Source: an uncultured Bacteroidales bacterium
GTDB lineage: Bacteria > Bacteroidota > Bacteroidia > Bacteroidales > UBA4417
DNA: 48,322 nucleotides
Reading direction: 5' to 3'
NCBI GenBank assembly: GCA_903822525.1
Contig: CAIJPI010000253.1
Coordinates: forward strand, 1-48,322
The translations under genes and the position numbers were made by a program. The stretch's first letter is position 1; each line of letters opens with the position of its first letter. Positions 33,502 to 42,374 of the stretch are shown here, piece after piece. A model generated the notes under the pieces. It was not told the DNA's origin. It did not search any database and worked only from the letters and a program-made list of their open reading frames with translations.

Positions 33502-33900
33502 ATGTTAGAATACGAGCCTAAGATACTGCTTGCTTTTGCCGAGACTCTTGGTGGCAACCAGGAGATTTTTACCTGGCTGATGGAAAACGGATACCAGGAG
33601 TTGGGCGCCCTGAGCATGTGCATGCGTGGAAGCGAAGAAGCGTTTGGCTGGCTTATGAAAAACGGGTATCCTCAGTTTGGCGCCCTCGACAGGGCTATCG
33701 ACGGGGATTTGAAAGCCTATCTCTGGCTGCTGAAAAATGATTTTAAGCTACTGGCCATTTTAGCCGATGCCTGTCATGCCAAGCCTGAGGCTATCGAATA
33801 CCTCAACAGCAACAACCTACCTATATTCCTGCTTATCGCACGTAAGTACATTACTTTTCGTGATAACCAGACGTATGATTACCACAAGAAAACCTTCTGA
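33502..33900 (+). CDS. Small protein made of four 25-residue repeats
   Basis: The 132 residues align as four 25-residue repeats at about 22-46, 47-71, 72-96 and 97-121. The shared pattern is hydrophobic-x-x-W-L-M/L-x-N-G/D-Y/F-x-x-x-G/A-A/I-L-x-x-A/C-x-x-G/A, for example AFGWLMKNGYPQFGALDRA and AYLWLLKNDFKLLAILADA. Each would form two short helices, an alpha-solenoid resembling but shorter than ankyrin. There is no signal peptide, so it is probably cytoplasmic, and it may bind another protein. I do not recognise the family. The open frame starts at 33385, but the upstream part translates the intergenic repeat; ATG 33502 is preferred. Confidence 0.7.
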   Translation: MLEYEPKILLAFAETLGGNQEIFTWLMENGYQELGALSMCMRGSEEAFGWLMKNGYPQFGALDRAIDGDLKAYLWLLKNDFKLLAILADACHAKPEAIEYLNSNNLPIFLLIARKYITFRDNQTYDYHKKTF

Positions 33901-33915
33901 AAACCAAGCCGGAAT

Positions 33916-33949
33916 AAAAAAACCATGGCTGTGAGTTAGCCATGGTTTT
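33916..33949. terminator. Bidirectional terminator between the repeat protein and nrdJ
   Basis: The 11-base arms AAACCATGGCT and AGCCATGGTTT with a seven-base loop have A-runs before and T-runs after. Confidence 0.92.
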
Positions 33950-33977
33950 GTAAACAATTGGTTGATAGAGTGTTTTT

Positions 33978-36716
33978 TTAGCCACATTTACTATATCCGC
34001 AGGCAGTACAGGTCATGCATCCTTCTTTATACACGATTGTATTCTTTTCGGTGCATTGCGGGCAGCTGTGACCGGTTTGTGTTCCGTCGGGAATAAACTT
34101 CTTAAGACCGCGGATCACTCCGTTTTTCCAGGTAGTAATGCTTACATTGTCGAAACTCAGGTTATCAATAAGTTCGACCACGTATGGCAATGGCATACCA
34201 TGCCTCAGAATGCCTGAGATAAGTTTTGCATAGTTCCAGTAGTCTTTCTTAAAGGAACGCGACAGGCCGCGGTGAGTAACACGGTAGCCGTAGCTGTCTT
34301 CATATTCGAAGTCGTAACGTGCCGATGTGTTTTCATCTTCCTTTATACGGATCACCCAGCCTTTTTTAACATAGTCGGGGATATAGAAATCGGTGCTTTT
34401 CCCTGTAAATATTTCGTAGGGTTTGTTGTTGAGCAGGCCTACAAAGGCAATCCAGCGCTCGTCCTCGTTCATAAAACGGACTACTTCCACTGCAAGTTCT
34501 TTAGGGCGTGGAGGGGCTTTTGTTTCCTGGAACTCATCAATTTCTTCCTTTTTAGCATCGTTGCTTACCAAAACTCCTGAGCGTGAGCCATCGCGGTAGA
34601 TGGTCATGCCTTTGCAGCCGCTTTCCCAGGCAGTAAGGTATACATCGCTGACCAATTCTTCAGTAGCATCGGCAGGAAGGTTTACGGTAACGCTGATGGA
34701 ATGGTCGACCCATTTCTGTATAGCACCCTGCATCTGAACTTTTGCCAGCCAATCGATATCGTTACTGGTAGCTTTATAGTACGGTGATTTTTCGATGATG
34801 GCCTGTAATGCTTCTTCGCTCATAGAAATAGCGTTTTCAACATCATAGCCGTTAATTCTCATCCATTCCAGAAATTTAGGATGGAAAACGTTGTATTCTT
34901 CCCATGAATCGCCGATTTCATCGATAAATGTCACATGAACGTTTTTATCGTTGGGATTAACTTTACGGCGGCGTTTATAGCTTACCATGAAAACCGGTTC
35001 GATACCTGAAGCTGTTTGCGTGCAGATACTAACGCTGCCGGTAGGGGCAATGGTGAGCATACTGATATTACGGCGACCCTGTTTCTCCATTTTTGCATAC
35101 ACTTCGGGAGCAGCTTCACGTATACGGTTGATCAGAGGATTGTTGCGTTCACGTTCGATATCGAAGATAGGGAATGCGCCACGTTCGGCAGCCAGGTCGG
35201 AGGATGCGCTGTATGCTTCGATAGCCAGCATTTTGTGAACATCAACGCTGAAGGTTGTTGCATCAGCGGATCCATAACGCAGGTTCAAAGCTGCCAGCAT
35301 ATCGCCTTCGGCAGTGATTCCAATACCGGTACGACGACCCTGTAAGGTTTTTTCACGGATTTTTTCCCACAGTTTACGCTCTGTACGTTTGGTTTCTTCG
35401 TCCTCGGGGTCGGCATTTATCTTGGCAAGAATTCCTTCAATTTTCTCCATTTCGAGGTCGATAATATCGTCCATGATACGGAGTGCATAACGCGAATGCT
35501 GTGTAAACAGCCTGGAATTGAATGAAGCCTGCGGGGTAAAAGGGTTTTCGACGTAACTGTAAAGGTTAATCGCTATAAGCCTGCAGCTGTCGTAGGCACA
35601 AAGAGGTATTTCGCCACAAGGGTTGGTTGAGAGTGTTTTGAAACCCAGATCAGCATAGCAATCAGGAACAGATTCGCGTATGATGGTATCCCAGAAAAGA
35701 ATACCAGGTTCGGCTGATTTCCATGCATTGTGAATGATCTTGTCCCACAGGCCACGTGCACTGATTTCCTGCACTTTTGAAGGCCTGGTCGATTCGATAG
35801 GATATTGTTGAGTGTAGTTGCCTTTGCTTTTAACGGCGCGCATGAAATCGTCGTCAATTTTCACCGACACGTTTGCACCAGTCACTTTTCCCTGTTCCAT
35901 CTTAGCATCGACAAAATTCTCGCTGTCGGGGTGTTTAATGGAAATGGAAAGCATAAGCGCTCCGCGGCGGCCGTCCTGCGCTACTTCGCGGGTTGAATTA
36001 CTGAAACGCTCCATAAAAGGAACTATTCCAGTCGAGGTAAGGGCGCTGTTTTTAACCGGGCTACCTGAGGGTCTGATGTGTGAAAGGTCATGGCCAACAC
36101 CTCCGCGGCGTTTCATAAGCTGAACCTGTTCCTGATCCACTTTCATTATTCCGCCGTACGAATCCTGGTTACCATCGCTGCCTATTACAAAACAATTTGA
36201 AAGGGATGAAATCTGGAAATTATTTCCGATACCGGCCATGGGGCTTCCCTGAGGAACAATGTAACGGAAGTTACGGAAAAGTTCGAAAATTTCCGCTTCG
36301 TTTAAAGGGTTGGGGTATTTTTTTTCGATACGTGCAACCTCTGAGGCGAGTCGCTGATGCATATCGTCGGGGGTAAGTTCATAGATGTTGCCATCGCTGT
36401 CCTTCAGGGCATATTTATTCATCCACACACTTGCAGCAAGCTTGTCGCCTTTAAAATATACGGTGGCCGCTTCCAGCACTTCTTCATGCTTGTATGATTT
36501 CATTGTTTTCGTAGACGGTTTTTCAGTAATCGGTTGATTCATTAAGGTTGGTTCAGTTGTAGGAACGGCCACAAGTTCAGGCTGCTGGGCCTGCTCTTCA
36601 TTTTCTGGCTGTAATATTCCGGGTCGCTGGCGCTGTTCGAGTACTTTACCATAAAAATCGTTTTTTACACTTTCCTCAACTGAGGAATCGAACTGTGAAA
36701 AAAGATTAACATCCAT
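33978..36716 (-). CDS. nrdJ: Adenosylcobalamin-dependent ribonucleotide reductase (class II)
   Basis: The 912-residue enzyme makes deoxyribonucleotides from ribonucleoside diphosphates using a B12-derived radical. Active-site residues match the class II pattern: Cys175 in LSNCFVIG, and NPCGEIPLCAYDSC with thiyl cysteine Cys367, Glu369 and Cys378. The finger-loop region RRGGVGHDLSHIRPSGSPV and the barrel segment MLTIAPTGSVS are typical. The N-terminus (1-70) is a low-complexity Pro/Gln/Glu-rich linker outside the core. The C-terminus ends in a zinc-ribbon-like CPQC...CMTCTACG, used to re-reduce the active site. A start at 36776 is also possible, but 36716 (MDVNLFSQF) follows the promoter. Confidence 0.95.
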   Translation of the reverse strand: MDVNLFSQFDSSVEESVKNDFYGKVLEQRQRPGILQPENEEQAQQPELVAVPTTEPTLMNQPITEKPSTKTMKSYKHEEVLEAATVYFKGDKLAASVWMNKYALKDSDGNIYELTPDDMHQRLASEVARIEKKYPNPLNEAEIFELFRNFRYIVPQGSPMAGIGNNFQISSLSNCFVIGSDGNQDSYGGIMKVDQEQVQLMKRRGGVGHDLSHIRPSGSPVKNSALTSTGIVPFMERFSNSTREVAQDGRRGALMLSISIKHPDSENFVDAKMEQGKVTGANVSVKIDDDFMRAVKSKGNYTQQYPIESTRPSKVQEISARGLWDKIIHNAWKSAEPGILFWDTIIRESVPDCYADLGFKTLSTNPCGEIPLCAYDSCRLIAINLYSYVENPFTPQASFNSRLFTQHSRYALRIMDDIIDLEMEKIEGILAKINADPEDEETKRTERKLWEKIREKTLQGRRTGIGITAEGDMLAALNLRYGSADATTFSVDVHKMLAIEAYSASSDLAAERGAFPIFDIERERNNPLINRIREAAPEVYAKMEKQGRRNISMLTIAPTGSVSICTQTASGIEPVFMVSYKRRRKVNPNDKNVHVTFIDEIGDSWEEYNVFHPKFLEWMRINGYDVENAISMSEEALQAIIEKSPYYKATSNDIDWLAKVQMQGAIQKWVDHSISVTVNLPADATEELVSDVYLTAWESGCKGMTIYRDGSRSGVLVSNDAKKEEIDEFQETKAPPRPKELAVEVVRFMNEDERWIAFVGLLNNKPYEIFTGKSTDFYIPDYVKKGWVIRIKEDENTSARYDFEYEDSYGYRVTHRGLSRSFKKDYWNYAKLISGILRHGMPLPYVVELIDNLSFDNVSITTWKNGVIRGLKKFIPDGTQTGHSCPQCTEKNTIVYKEGCMTCTACGYSKCG

Positions 36717-36805
36717 AATTGTAAACCGTTCTCTGTTATTAATAAAAAAGAATATCCTGAAAGCCAGCAGAATCAATGAAAAGTATAGGCTGCAATCAGG
36801 ATTTA

Positions 36806-36838
36806 CAAATTTACATAATGCAATTCGGATTAATCAAA
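36806..36838 (-). promoter_or_regulatory. Promoter of nrdJ
   Basis: On the minus strand TTTG (36835-36838) and TAAATTTG (36806-36813) are 21 bases apart, matching the tRNA-Arg promoter geometry. The leader is about 85 bases. Confidence 0.7.
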
Positions 36839-36914
36839 TACAGTTATTAACAAAAATCCTGTTACATAGTATTAACTATCAGTATATGTGCCATTTATAC
36901 TATTAATAAGTAAC

Positions 36915-36939
36915 GAAACCCTTGTCAATAGCGGGTTTC
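36915..36939. repeat. Inverted repeat upstream of nrdJ
   Basis: GAAACCC and GGGTTTC are separated by 11 bases, about 80 bases upstream of the nrdJ -33 element. It could be an operator or the terminator of an unseen transcript; there is no T-run. Confidence 0.35.
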
Positions 36940-37090
36940 AGAATGCCTGTAAATAAAGGGATGTAAGAATGATAAAATTATTGTTTAAAAGCAAGTAAAT
37001 TCGAGGTAATTAAATTTAGGGGTAATTCGGGGCTTTATGCTGGGTGAAAGGACTTTATAAATACCTGTAATCAGCTCCTGCCGGATTTCC

Positions 37091-37525
37091 CTATAGCTCC
37101 TGTGTCCAGATCAGTTTCTTGCCGAATCCCAGCCTGTTATGGGTCATCTTTATAAAATCAGGCCGGATGCTCCAGAGTGTAAGTTTTTTAAAGCCCGCGA
37201 GGGGGAATTTTTTCAGGTAAGCTGCCAGAGCCGTATCATACAAACCGTTTTTGAGTTCCGATGAGATGCCGGTAAATTGTACTCCCTGTATTTTCCCGAT
37301 CATTGTTGTTTCAAGTGCCACCGCACCTGCCACCATGGGCTGGGCAAGCATTTCATCCACATGTCGTGTGCCGTGGTCGGAAGTAAAAACAAACATATTC
37401 AGCTCGTTGATATACACATAAAAACAGGTGCAGGTGTACGGAATATGATTGGCCGAAGTTGCCAGGGTGAAAATATGATGTTTTTGTATAAACTCTGTAA
37501 TTGAGTCTTCAGGAAGCTTTGTCAT
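37091..37525 (-). CDS. Pyridoxamine 5'-phosphate oxidase-like flavin-binding protein
   Basis: The 144 residues form a split-barrel fold: FTLATSANHIPYTCTCFYVY then MFVFTSDHGTRHVDEML, the Thr/Ser-rich flavin strand and the following helix, and GVQFTGISSEL. Related proteins bind FMN, F420 or heme. No residues define an exact reaction, so a general redox or stress-associated role is the most that can be said. It is followed by a permease gene on the same strand, with 39 bases between, so the permease (upstream) and this gene may be co-transcribed. Confidence 0.8.
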   Translation of the reverse strand: MTKLPEDSITEFIQKHHIFTLATSANHIPYTCTCFYVYINELNMFVFTSDHGTRHVDEMLAQPMVAGAVALETTMIGKIQGVQFTGISSELKNGLYDTALAAYLKKFPLAGFKKLTLWSIRPDFIKMTHNRLGFGKKLIWTQEL

Positions 37526-37564
37526 GGAAGGAGGAATACGTTAGATATTTACAGGCAGAAGTTG

Positions 37565-37933
37565 TCAGCTTTTGATAATCATTTTCAGAGCAATGGCGAT
37601 TAAAGCTAGTCCGAATATTTTCTTTACCGTTGCCACCGGAATAGTAAGGGCTATTTTCGAACCGAAGTATCCTCCGATAGTAAAAGCAATGGCTATGATC
37701 AAGGCATATTTTAAATTGATCTGTCCTGATTTGTAATAATTCATTACGGCGAGTATGCCAACAGGTGGGAGCATCACGGCAAGGCTGGTTCCTTGTGCCG
37801 AGATCTGGTTCATTCCCAGAAAATAGATCATTGCAGGAATCATAATCACACCACCTCCCAATCCGACCATACCACCAAACACACCGGCTGCCAGGCCGAT
37901 TACTGCTAATAAAAGAATATCCTGAGTGCTCAT
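37565..37933 (-). CDS. Half-size TSUP (TauE/SafE) family permease
   Basis: The 122-residue membrane protein has about four helices and the TSUP signature GVFGGMVGLGGGVIMIPAMI near the N-terminus, with GTSLAVMLPPVG after it. Full-length TauE/SafE exporters have twice this length and two such halves; this one contains a single repeat and should work as a homodimer. Substrates of the family include sulfite, sulfonates and other organic anions. No substrate can be assigned. It lies just upstream of the PNPOx-like gene. Confidence 0.87.
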   Translation of the reverse strand: MSTQDILLLAVIGLAAGVFGGMVGLGGGVIMIPAMIYFLGMNQISAQGTSLAVMLPPVGILAVMNYYKSGQINLKYALIIAIAFTIGGYFGSKIALTIPVATVKKIFGLALIAIALKMIIKS

Positions 37934-38006
37934 AATTTTTATATATTGAAATGAGAGGTAGAGGTATGCTATATTATTTTCGGACTATGCCACTACAAAC
38001 ATGCTG

Positions 38007-41000
38007 TTAAAAGTCGAGGCTAAGCGAAATGTAAAACACCTGAGGTTGAACCACCTGGTCTTCGATTCCCCAGGCCCAGTCGGCACGAAGGAAATAGCCA
38101 AAAAGCGTACTGCGCAAGCCAAAGCCATACCCGGCAATCAGCGGATCTTTCTGCACCTGGACAGTAATATCGAGTGGTGGTCTGGGAATGGTACGCGTGT
38201 AATATGTATTTTCTTCGGTAAGCGGGTTGAGTCCCTGCCATGCCGAACCGATATCTGTAAATCCCACAATCTGGAAGTTATTCAGGAATTCGGAACGCAG
38301 AGGCTTATTCAGGAAATATCTGAATACGGGGAAGCGCAATTCGGAACTCAGGAGTGCAAAAGTATTTCCGCTGCGCACATTCTGATCGAAGCCACGCATA
38401 CTTGTAGCCAGGGTCTGGAAAGCGTAATTCTGGGTATAGTCGATCTGGTACTCGGTGTTAAAGCCAGGGTTCAGGCAGTTGTCAACGCCACCCATATAGT
38501 ACAACAGCTTATTTTTCCCGAAAGAAGTACTTCCTGCCAGGCGGTTTGCCCAGATAAATGAGCGGTGAATGCGGGTATAGTGCCTGAAATCGAATCCTAC
38601 CACTATCATATTTACCGATTGCTTTTTAGCCAGCTGGTAATATTCGCCGAATATTTTATACCGCAGTCCCACCATCAGGTTTGTGCCTATTTCGCGGGTA
38701 TTGTCGTACACCAGTTCCGCTTTTGCAATGCCCCAGGTATTGCCTGTGGCTGTGGTATTGCTTGCAGTCGGATAATCGTAGGCCATCACATACGGCTTGT
38801 CGTATTGCAGGGAAGCTGTTCCTTTGAGTGCAAACACTTCGGTAAAAGGATACCGAAGCACATAATGAAGTTCGTGTATGCGGTGCCGCACATAGGCATC
38901 GGAATAGGAAACGTCGAAGCCTGTACGGTGAAAATATATTTCTCGATCGAGGCGATTCTTCAGGTCGGCATAGCCAAAGAGGAATTCGTTGTGAACCAGA
39001 CTGGCATTAAGGCGCACGCCTCCCAGTATACGGTAATCCTCGAGCAAATCTGTGCCTCCCAGCACAAACAAGGCGTTGGTGGGTGAGTTCTGATATACGG
39101 GACCTGAGAAACCGAGGTATGGCTGGTAGCTGAGATTGAGGTACGAAAAATCGAGCTGGCTGATCAGTTGGTTAACTGAGTATTCGACATTATAATTTCG
39201 CGGCCTGGGAAGCTTAATAATACCCCCTGTAATTTCGGGTTGCAGCACGCGCGATCTGCGGACTGATGTTTTACCTGTTGACAGATCGCCCGAAATCTGG
39301 TAATTGTTTATATCCACACCTGCGGTATCAGCTTTTGCAGGGGGCATTTCATCATCGTAAACGGCCACAAACCGTTTCCGCTTAACTTTTAGTTCAGGCT
39401 TAAGTTTACGGATCGCTTCGGCTTCCTTTTCCTTAACGGCTTTTTTCTCGAGGCTGAGCATATATTTTGACTGTTCGAGGCTCGCAAGGGGGCTGACCTT
39501 TCCGGCCTGTACATCGCCGGTATAGATATGATACTTATTATTTTCAAAAACCAGTTCGGCGATTTTGCGACCCGTAAAACTTACATCCTGCGAAAGGATA
39601 TTGCGCGGATAATTTGTAAGCGGGAATGTCTGGGTATAGTAACGGTAGTGAACGGTTGTATCAACAAATGCCACGGTGCTGTCGAATGTTGCTGCATAGC
39701 GGTTATACACCCCGTTGGCATCGCTGAGGTAGGTAAAATAGCCGGGGCTATATGAAATGGGAAGTATTTCGTTTGCCAGGCGGGTTTTGGTAACCCTGTT
39801 CAGCACAAGGCTGCCGGAGCCTCTTTCGTAGATAAAGAGATCGTTATTTTCGAGTCCGTCGTACGATCGCAGATTTTCTTTTGTAAAACGCAATGTGTCA
39901 TCGGGCCGGTTCGAACTGAAGATGATACGGTTGCTTTTGGCCAGAAACCGGGGATTTAAATCGTTGTAAACATCCTGTGTAACCGGCTCGGCCGAATTGG
40001 CGGCTATGTTGTACATATAAATATCGGATTGCCCGTGCTGCACTGCCGACATTACAAACGAGCGCCCATCGGGCGAATACGAAAAATCGAGTACTTTCTG
40101 GAAATTGAACAGGAACTGACTCTGCCACGTACGGGTTTCCATATCATAGAAATACAGATACAGCTGGCCTTTCCGCTCAATAATCATGGCTGCCACATTT
40201 CCAGTGGGATGCCATGCAAGCAGGGGATACGAATAATCGACCTTTTCGTCGGTACGGAAACCTTTGCGGAAGATCCGCTTCTTTTTACCTGTTTGCTGGT
40301 CGTACAGATACACTTTATACAATCCTTTCTCATTTACCGTATAAAGCATCTTATTGCCATCAGGACTGATCTTCAGGTTGTCGTATACACGGTCGCGTTT
40401 CAGCTTAAAAGGAATTTTCGGATTATAAGGGCTATAGGCTGTGCTTTCGGCAGCATAAATTTGATTGTACCATTCGTGCCATTCGGCTATGACTTTTTTA
40501 AATGAAATACCCAGTACATACAAAAAGCCGCTTTCGACACTGCGGTTTACCCTGGTCATGTAGGCAATATTGGCAATATTATCTTCACCATATTTTTCGG
40601 CAATAAACCTCCATAGCGAATGGCCTGCCAGCACTGCATCGTCGTCGATCAGGTGATTAAACTGCTTGAATTTGCCGCTGAGTATGCCATCTTTCACTTT
40701 GTTGTCGAGTTCCGTGTCCCAGTTGCGGCTGTAATAGGAAACGAGTCCGTCAATATACCACGAAGGAAGGTTTATCAGGGTGCTGTTTTTAACCTGCGAC
40801 CCAATGGATCCGCCATAGATAATATTTTCGAGTAGCAGGCGTGTCACTCCACCACGTATCTGCCGATCCAGGTGATTGAGGTCGCCATCGAAATACAGGA
40901 ATACCTTGGTGCCGATAATATGCGTGATGCCTCCCGTATTGTACTGGGTTTGATTCATCAGCCCAATATTGCTTTGCTTCAGGTCGGCATAGGTATTGTA

Positions 41001-41309
41001 AACTATAAACTGGGTTTTCCGGTCGAGGGTGGTTTCCAGTTTTTTTTCAATTTCGGGAATATATTTACCAGCGTAATCGGCAGTATGCTGGGCCAGTTCC
41101 TTGCCATTGAGGTAATAATACACATCAAAATTGTTGAACCGGAAATACGTCCAGAGGAAATCGGTGTACTGAACCCTGTTTTTACCAAAAGTCTGCTGCG
41201 AGCCGTTATAAAACTGGGCAGAAGCTGTGAACGAAAAAAGCCAAATAATCAGCAGCAAACCAGGCCATCTGACAATTTTCACCCTTTCATTTACTCTTGG
41301 TATTTTCAT
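38007..41309 (-). CDS. Large outer-membrane protein: peptidase-MA-like domain, TolB-type propeller and BamA-type barrel
   Basis: The 1100-residue protein has a signal peptide (1-31, TASAQ). Residues ~60-290 resemble a peptidase-MA-like domain, including LPSWYIDGLVSYY at 181-193, but the stretch where HExxH should stand (IRGGVTRLLLEN, 151-162) has no histidine. Residues ~305-620 carry PD40/TolB propeller repeats (for example NLKISPDGNKMLYT and VLDFSYSPDGRSFVMSA). Residues ~720-1100 form a surface-antigen/BamA-like barrel ending in a C-terminal aromatic strand (VFYISLSLDF). Known Bacteroidota relatives are annotated as TolB-like; a role as an outer-membrane sensor or transporter is inference. 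Confidence 0.82.
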   Translation of the reverse strand: MKIPRVNERVKIVRWPGLLLIIWLFSFTASAQFYNGSQQTFGKNRVQYTDFLWTYFRFNNFDVYYYLNGKELAQHTADYAGKYIPEIEKKLETTLDRKTQFIVYNTYADLKQSNIGLMNQTQYNTGGITHIIGTKVFLYFDGDLNHLDRQIRGGVTRLLLENIIYGGSIGSQVKNSTLINLPSWYIDGLVSYYSRNWDTELDNKVKDGILSGKFKQFNHLIDDDAVLAGHSLWRFIAEKYGEDNIANIAYMTRVNRSVESGFLYVLGISFKKVIAEWHEWYNQIYAAESTAYSPYNPKIPFKLKRDRVYDNLKISPDGNKMLYTVNEKGLYKVYLYDQQTGKKKRIFRKGFRTDEKVDYSYPLLAWHPTGNVAAMIIERKGQLYLYFYDMETRTWQSQFLFNFQKVLDFSYSPDGRSFVMSAVQHGQSDIYMYNIAANSAEPVTQDVYNDLNPRFLAKSNRIIFSSNRPDDTLRFTKENLRSYDGLENNDLFIYERGSGSLVLNRVTKTRLANEILPISYSPGYFTYLSDANGVYNRYAATFDSTVAFVDTTVHYRYYTQTFPLTNYPRNILSQDVSFTGRKIAELVFENNKYHIYTGDVQAGKVSPLASLEQSKYMLSLEKKAVKEKEAEAIRKLKPELKVKRKRFVAVYDDEMPPAKADTAGVDINNYQISGDLSTGKTSVRRSRVLQPEITGGIIKLPRPRNYNVEYSVNQLISQLDFSYLNLSYQPYLGFSGPVYQNSPTNALFVLGGTDLLEDYRILGGVRLNASLVHNEFLFGYADLKNRLDREIYFHRTGFDVSYSDAYVRHRIHELHYVLRYPFTEVFALKGTASLQYDKPYVMAYDYPTASNTTATGNTWGIAKAELVYDNTREIGTNLMVGLRYKIFGEYYQLAKKQSVNMIVVGFDFRHYTRIHRSFIWANRLAGSTSFGKNKLLYYMGGVDNCLNPGFNTEYQIDYTQNYAFQTLATSMRGFDQNVRSGNTFALLSSELRFPVFRYFLNKPLRSEFLNNFQIVGFTDIGSAWQGLNPLTEENTYYTRTIPRPPLDITVQVQKDPLIAGYGFGLRSTLFGYFLRADWAWGIEDQVVQPQVFYISLSLDF

Positions 41310-41418
41310 TTCTGACCGGCTATTTTTCGACCCGCTAAATTAACAAATATCTGCGGTTCTTTGTTTAAGTATTTATTTACCGGGCGAATCTCGTTTTAAG
41401 TTGCTGAAGGATAAAATC

Positions 41419-41453
41419 TTTGTGTTACTTTGTTGCTTCTTTATGTAGCTTTG
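41419..41453 (+). promoter_or_regulatory. Putative promoter of the MBL gene
   Basis: TTTG at 41419-41422 and TAGCTTTG at 41446-41453 are 23 bases apart. It implies a leader of nearly 200 bases containing the repeat. Confidence 0.5.
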
Positions 41454-41570
41454 CGTGATACAATACCCCATTAAGCTTTCCCCGAACAGGATAAAAGTGC
41501 CGGGTACCGAGTTCCCAACCGGATCTTTTCGTTAACCCCATCAGAAATAAGTTGAATTTATGCATAATCA

Positions 41571-41609
41571 CACTAAGCACTCTGCACTCAGCACTGAACA
41601 CTCAGCACT
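41571..41609. repeat. Degenerate 14-base intergenic tandem repeat (locus 3)
   Basis: CACTAAGCACTCTG, CACTCAGCACTGAA and CACTCAGCACTTTT follow one another. The core CACTCAGCAC matches the loci at 15218 and 25939. Confidence 0.8.
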
Positions 41610-41657
41610 TTTTCCAACAATCTACCTCCAAAACCAGACCCAAAATAAATGCCCCCC

Positions 41658-42299
41658 ATGAAAAAGAATATCACCCGATTTACATTTAACTCCTTTGGGG
41701 TGAACACCTATGTTTTAACCGACGATACAGGCAAATGCCTGATTGTGGACCCGGCATGCCAGTACAAAGGGGAAGAAACCGAGCTGCTCGGCTATATCAC
41801 CGGTAATAAACTAAGCCCGGCAGGCATGGTAAATACCCATTTTCATATCGATCATATTGTTGGCAATACACTGGTATGCAACACATTTAACCTCAGGCCT
41901 CAATGCCATAAGGACTGTAAGATGTTCTGGGAAACGGCTGTTGAATTCGGTTCGGTATTCGGCATTAAGGTCGAGAACCTTATTATTCCGGTCGACTTTT
42001 TAGCCGAAGGAGAAAGTATTGCTTATGGTAATGGATCGGTCGAAGTGCTCTACACACCGGGGCATGCTAACGGAAGCATTTGCCTTGTAAACCATGCCGA
42101 ACGCTATGTGATTTCGGGAGATGTGCTGTTTCGCGACAGCATAGGCCGCACGGATCTGCCAACCGGAAATTTCGATGTTTTATATCATAGCATTACCAAA
42201 AAGCTGTTTTCGCTGCCCGCTGATTATATTGTTTATCCGGGCCATGGGCCTGAAACGTCAATAGGGTACGAAAAGCTGAATAATCCGTTTCTGGGTTAG
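41658..42299 (+). CDS. MBL-fold metallo-hydrolase, glyoxalase II-like
   Basis: The 213-residue enzyme has the metal motif THFHIDH (His61, His63, Asp65, His66), a second histidine in TPGHANGS, the bridging aspartate in ISGDVLFRDSIGRTD and a last histidine in VYPGHGPET, closing with the family tail GYEKLNNPFL. The fold and motifs resemble the small GloB-like hydrolases that cleave thioesters such as S-lactoylglutathione, though many relatives act on other thioesters or sulfur compounds. An ATG at 41649 is also in frame; 41658 (MKKNITRF) is used. Its stop lies in a telomere-like G-rich repeat. Confidence 0.9.
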   Translation: MKKNITRFTFNSFGVNTYVLTDDTGKCLIVDPACQYKGEETELLGYITGNKLSPAGMVNTHFHIDHIVGNTLVCNTFNLRPQCHKDCKMFWETAVEFGSVFGIKVENLIIPVDFLAEGESIAYGNGSVEVLYTPGHANGSICLVNHAERYVISGDVLFRDSIGRTDLPTGNFDVLYHSITKKLFSLPADYIVYPGHGPETSIGYEKLNNPFLG

Positions 42300-42374
42300 G
42301 GGTTGGAAGGCAGGGGTTGGGGGTTAGGATTTAGGGGTTAGGGATGAGGGAAGAGTAGGGAAGAGAGGGATGAG
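42294..42374. repeat. G-rich TTAGGGG-like tract
   Basis: A tract of GGGTTAGGGG, GGGGTTGGGGG and TTAGGGGTTAGGG segments overlaps the MBL stop codon. Runs of three or more G occur at least seven times, so it may form a G-quadruplex on the plus strand. The rest of 42375-42488 is AT-rich and without features. Confidence 0.7.

Larger units (their letters stand above)
36717..37090. other. Upstream region of nrdJ
   Basis: The 374 bases contain the promoter (36806-36838), an inverted repeat GAAACCC/GGGTTTC at 36915-36939, and no gene. I searched by eye for a cobalamin riboswitch and did not find one. Confidence 0.5.
41310..41657. other. Intergenic region before the MBL hydrolase gene
   Basis: The 348 bases hold a possible promoter at 41419-41453 and the 14-base repeat (41571-41609) inside a long leader. 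No gene was seen. Confidence 0.55.

Noticed and set aside
36717-37090. Possible cobalamin riboswitch upstream of nrdJ
   Set aside because: No conserved core or typical hairpin set was seen by eye; a covariance search would settle it.
40872-41315. Long plus-strand frame opposite the propeller-barrel gene
   Set aside because: It is the reverse-complement shadow of a well-supported coding region with a signal peptide and domain pattern.
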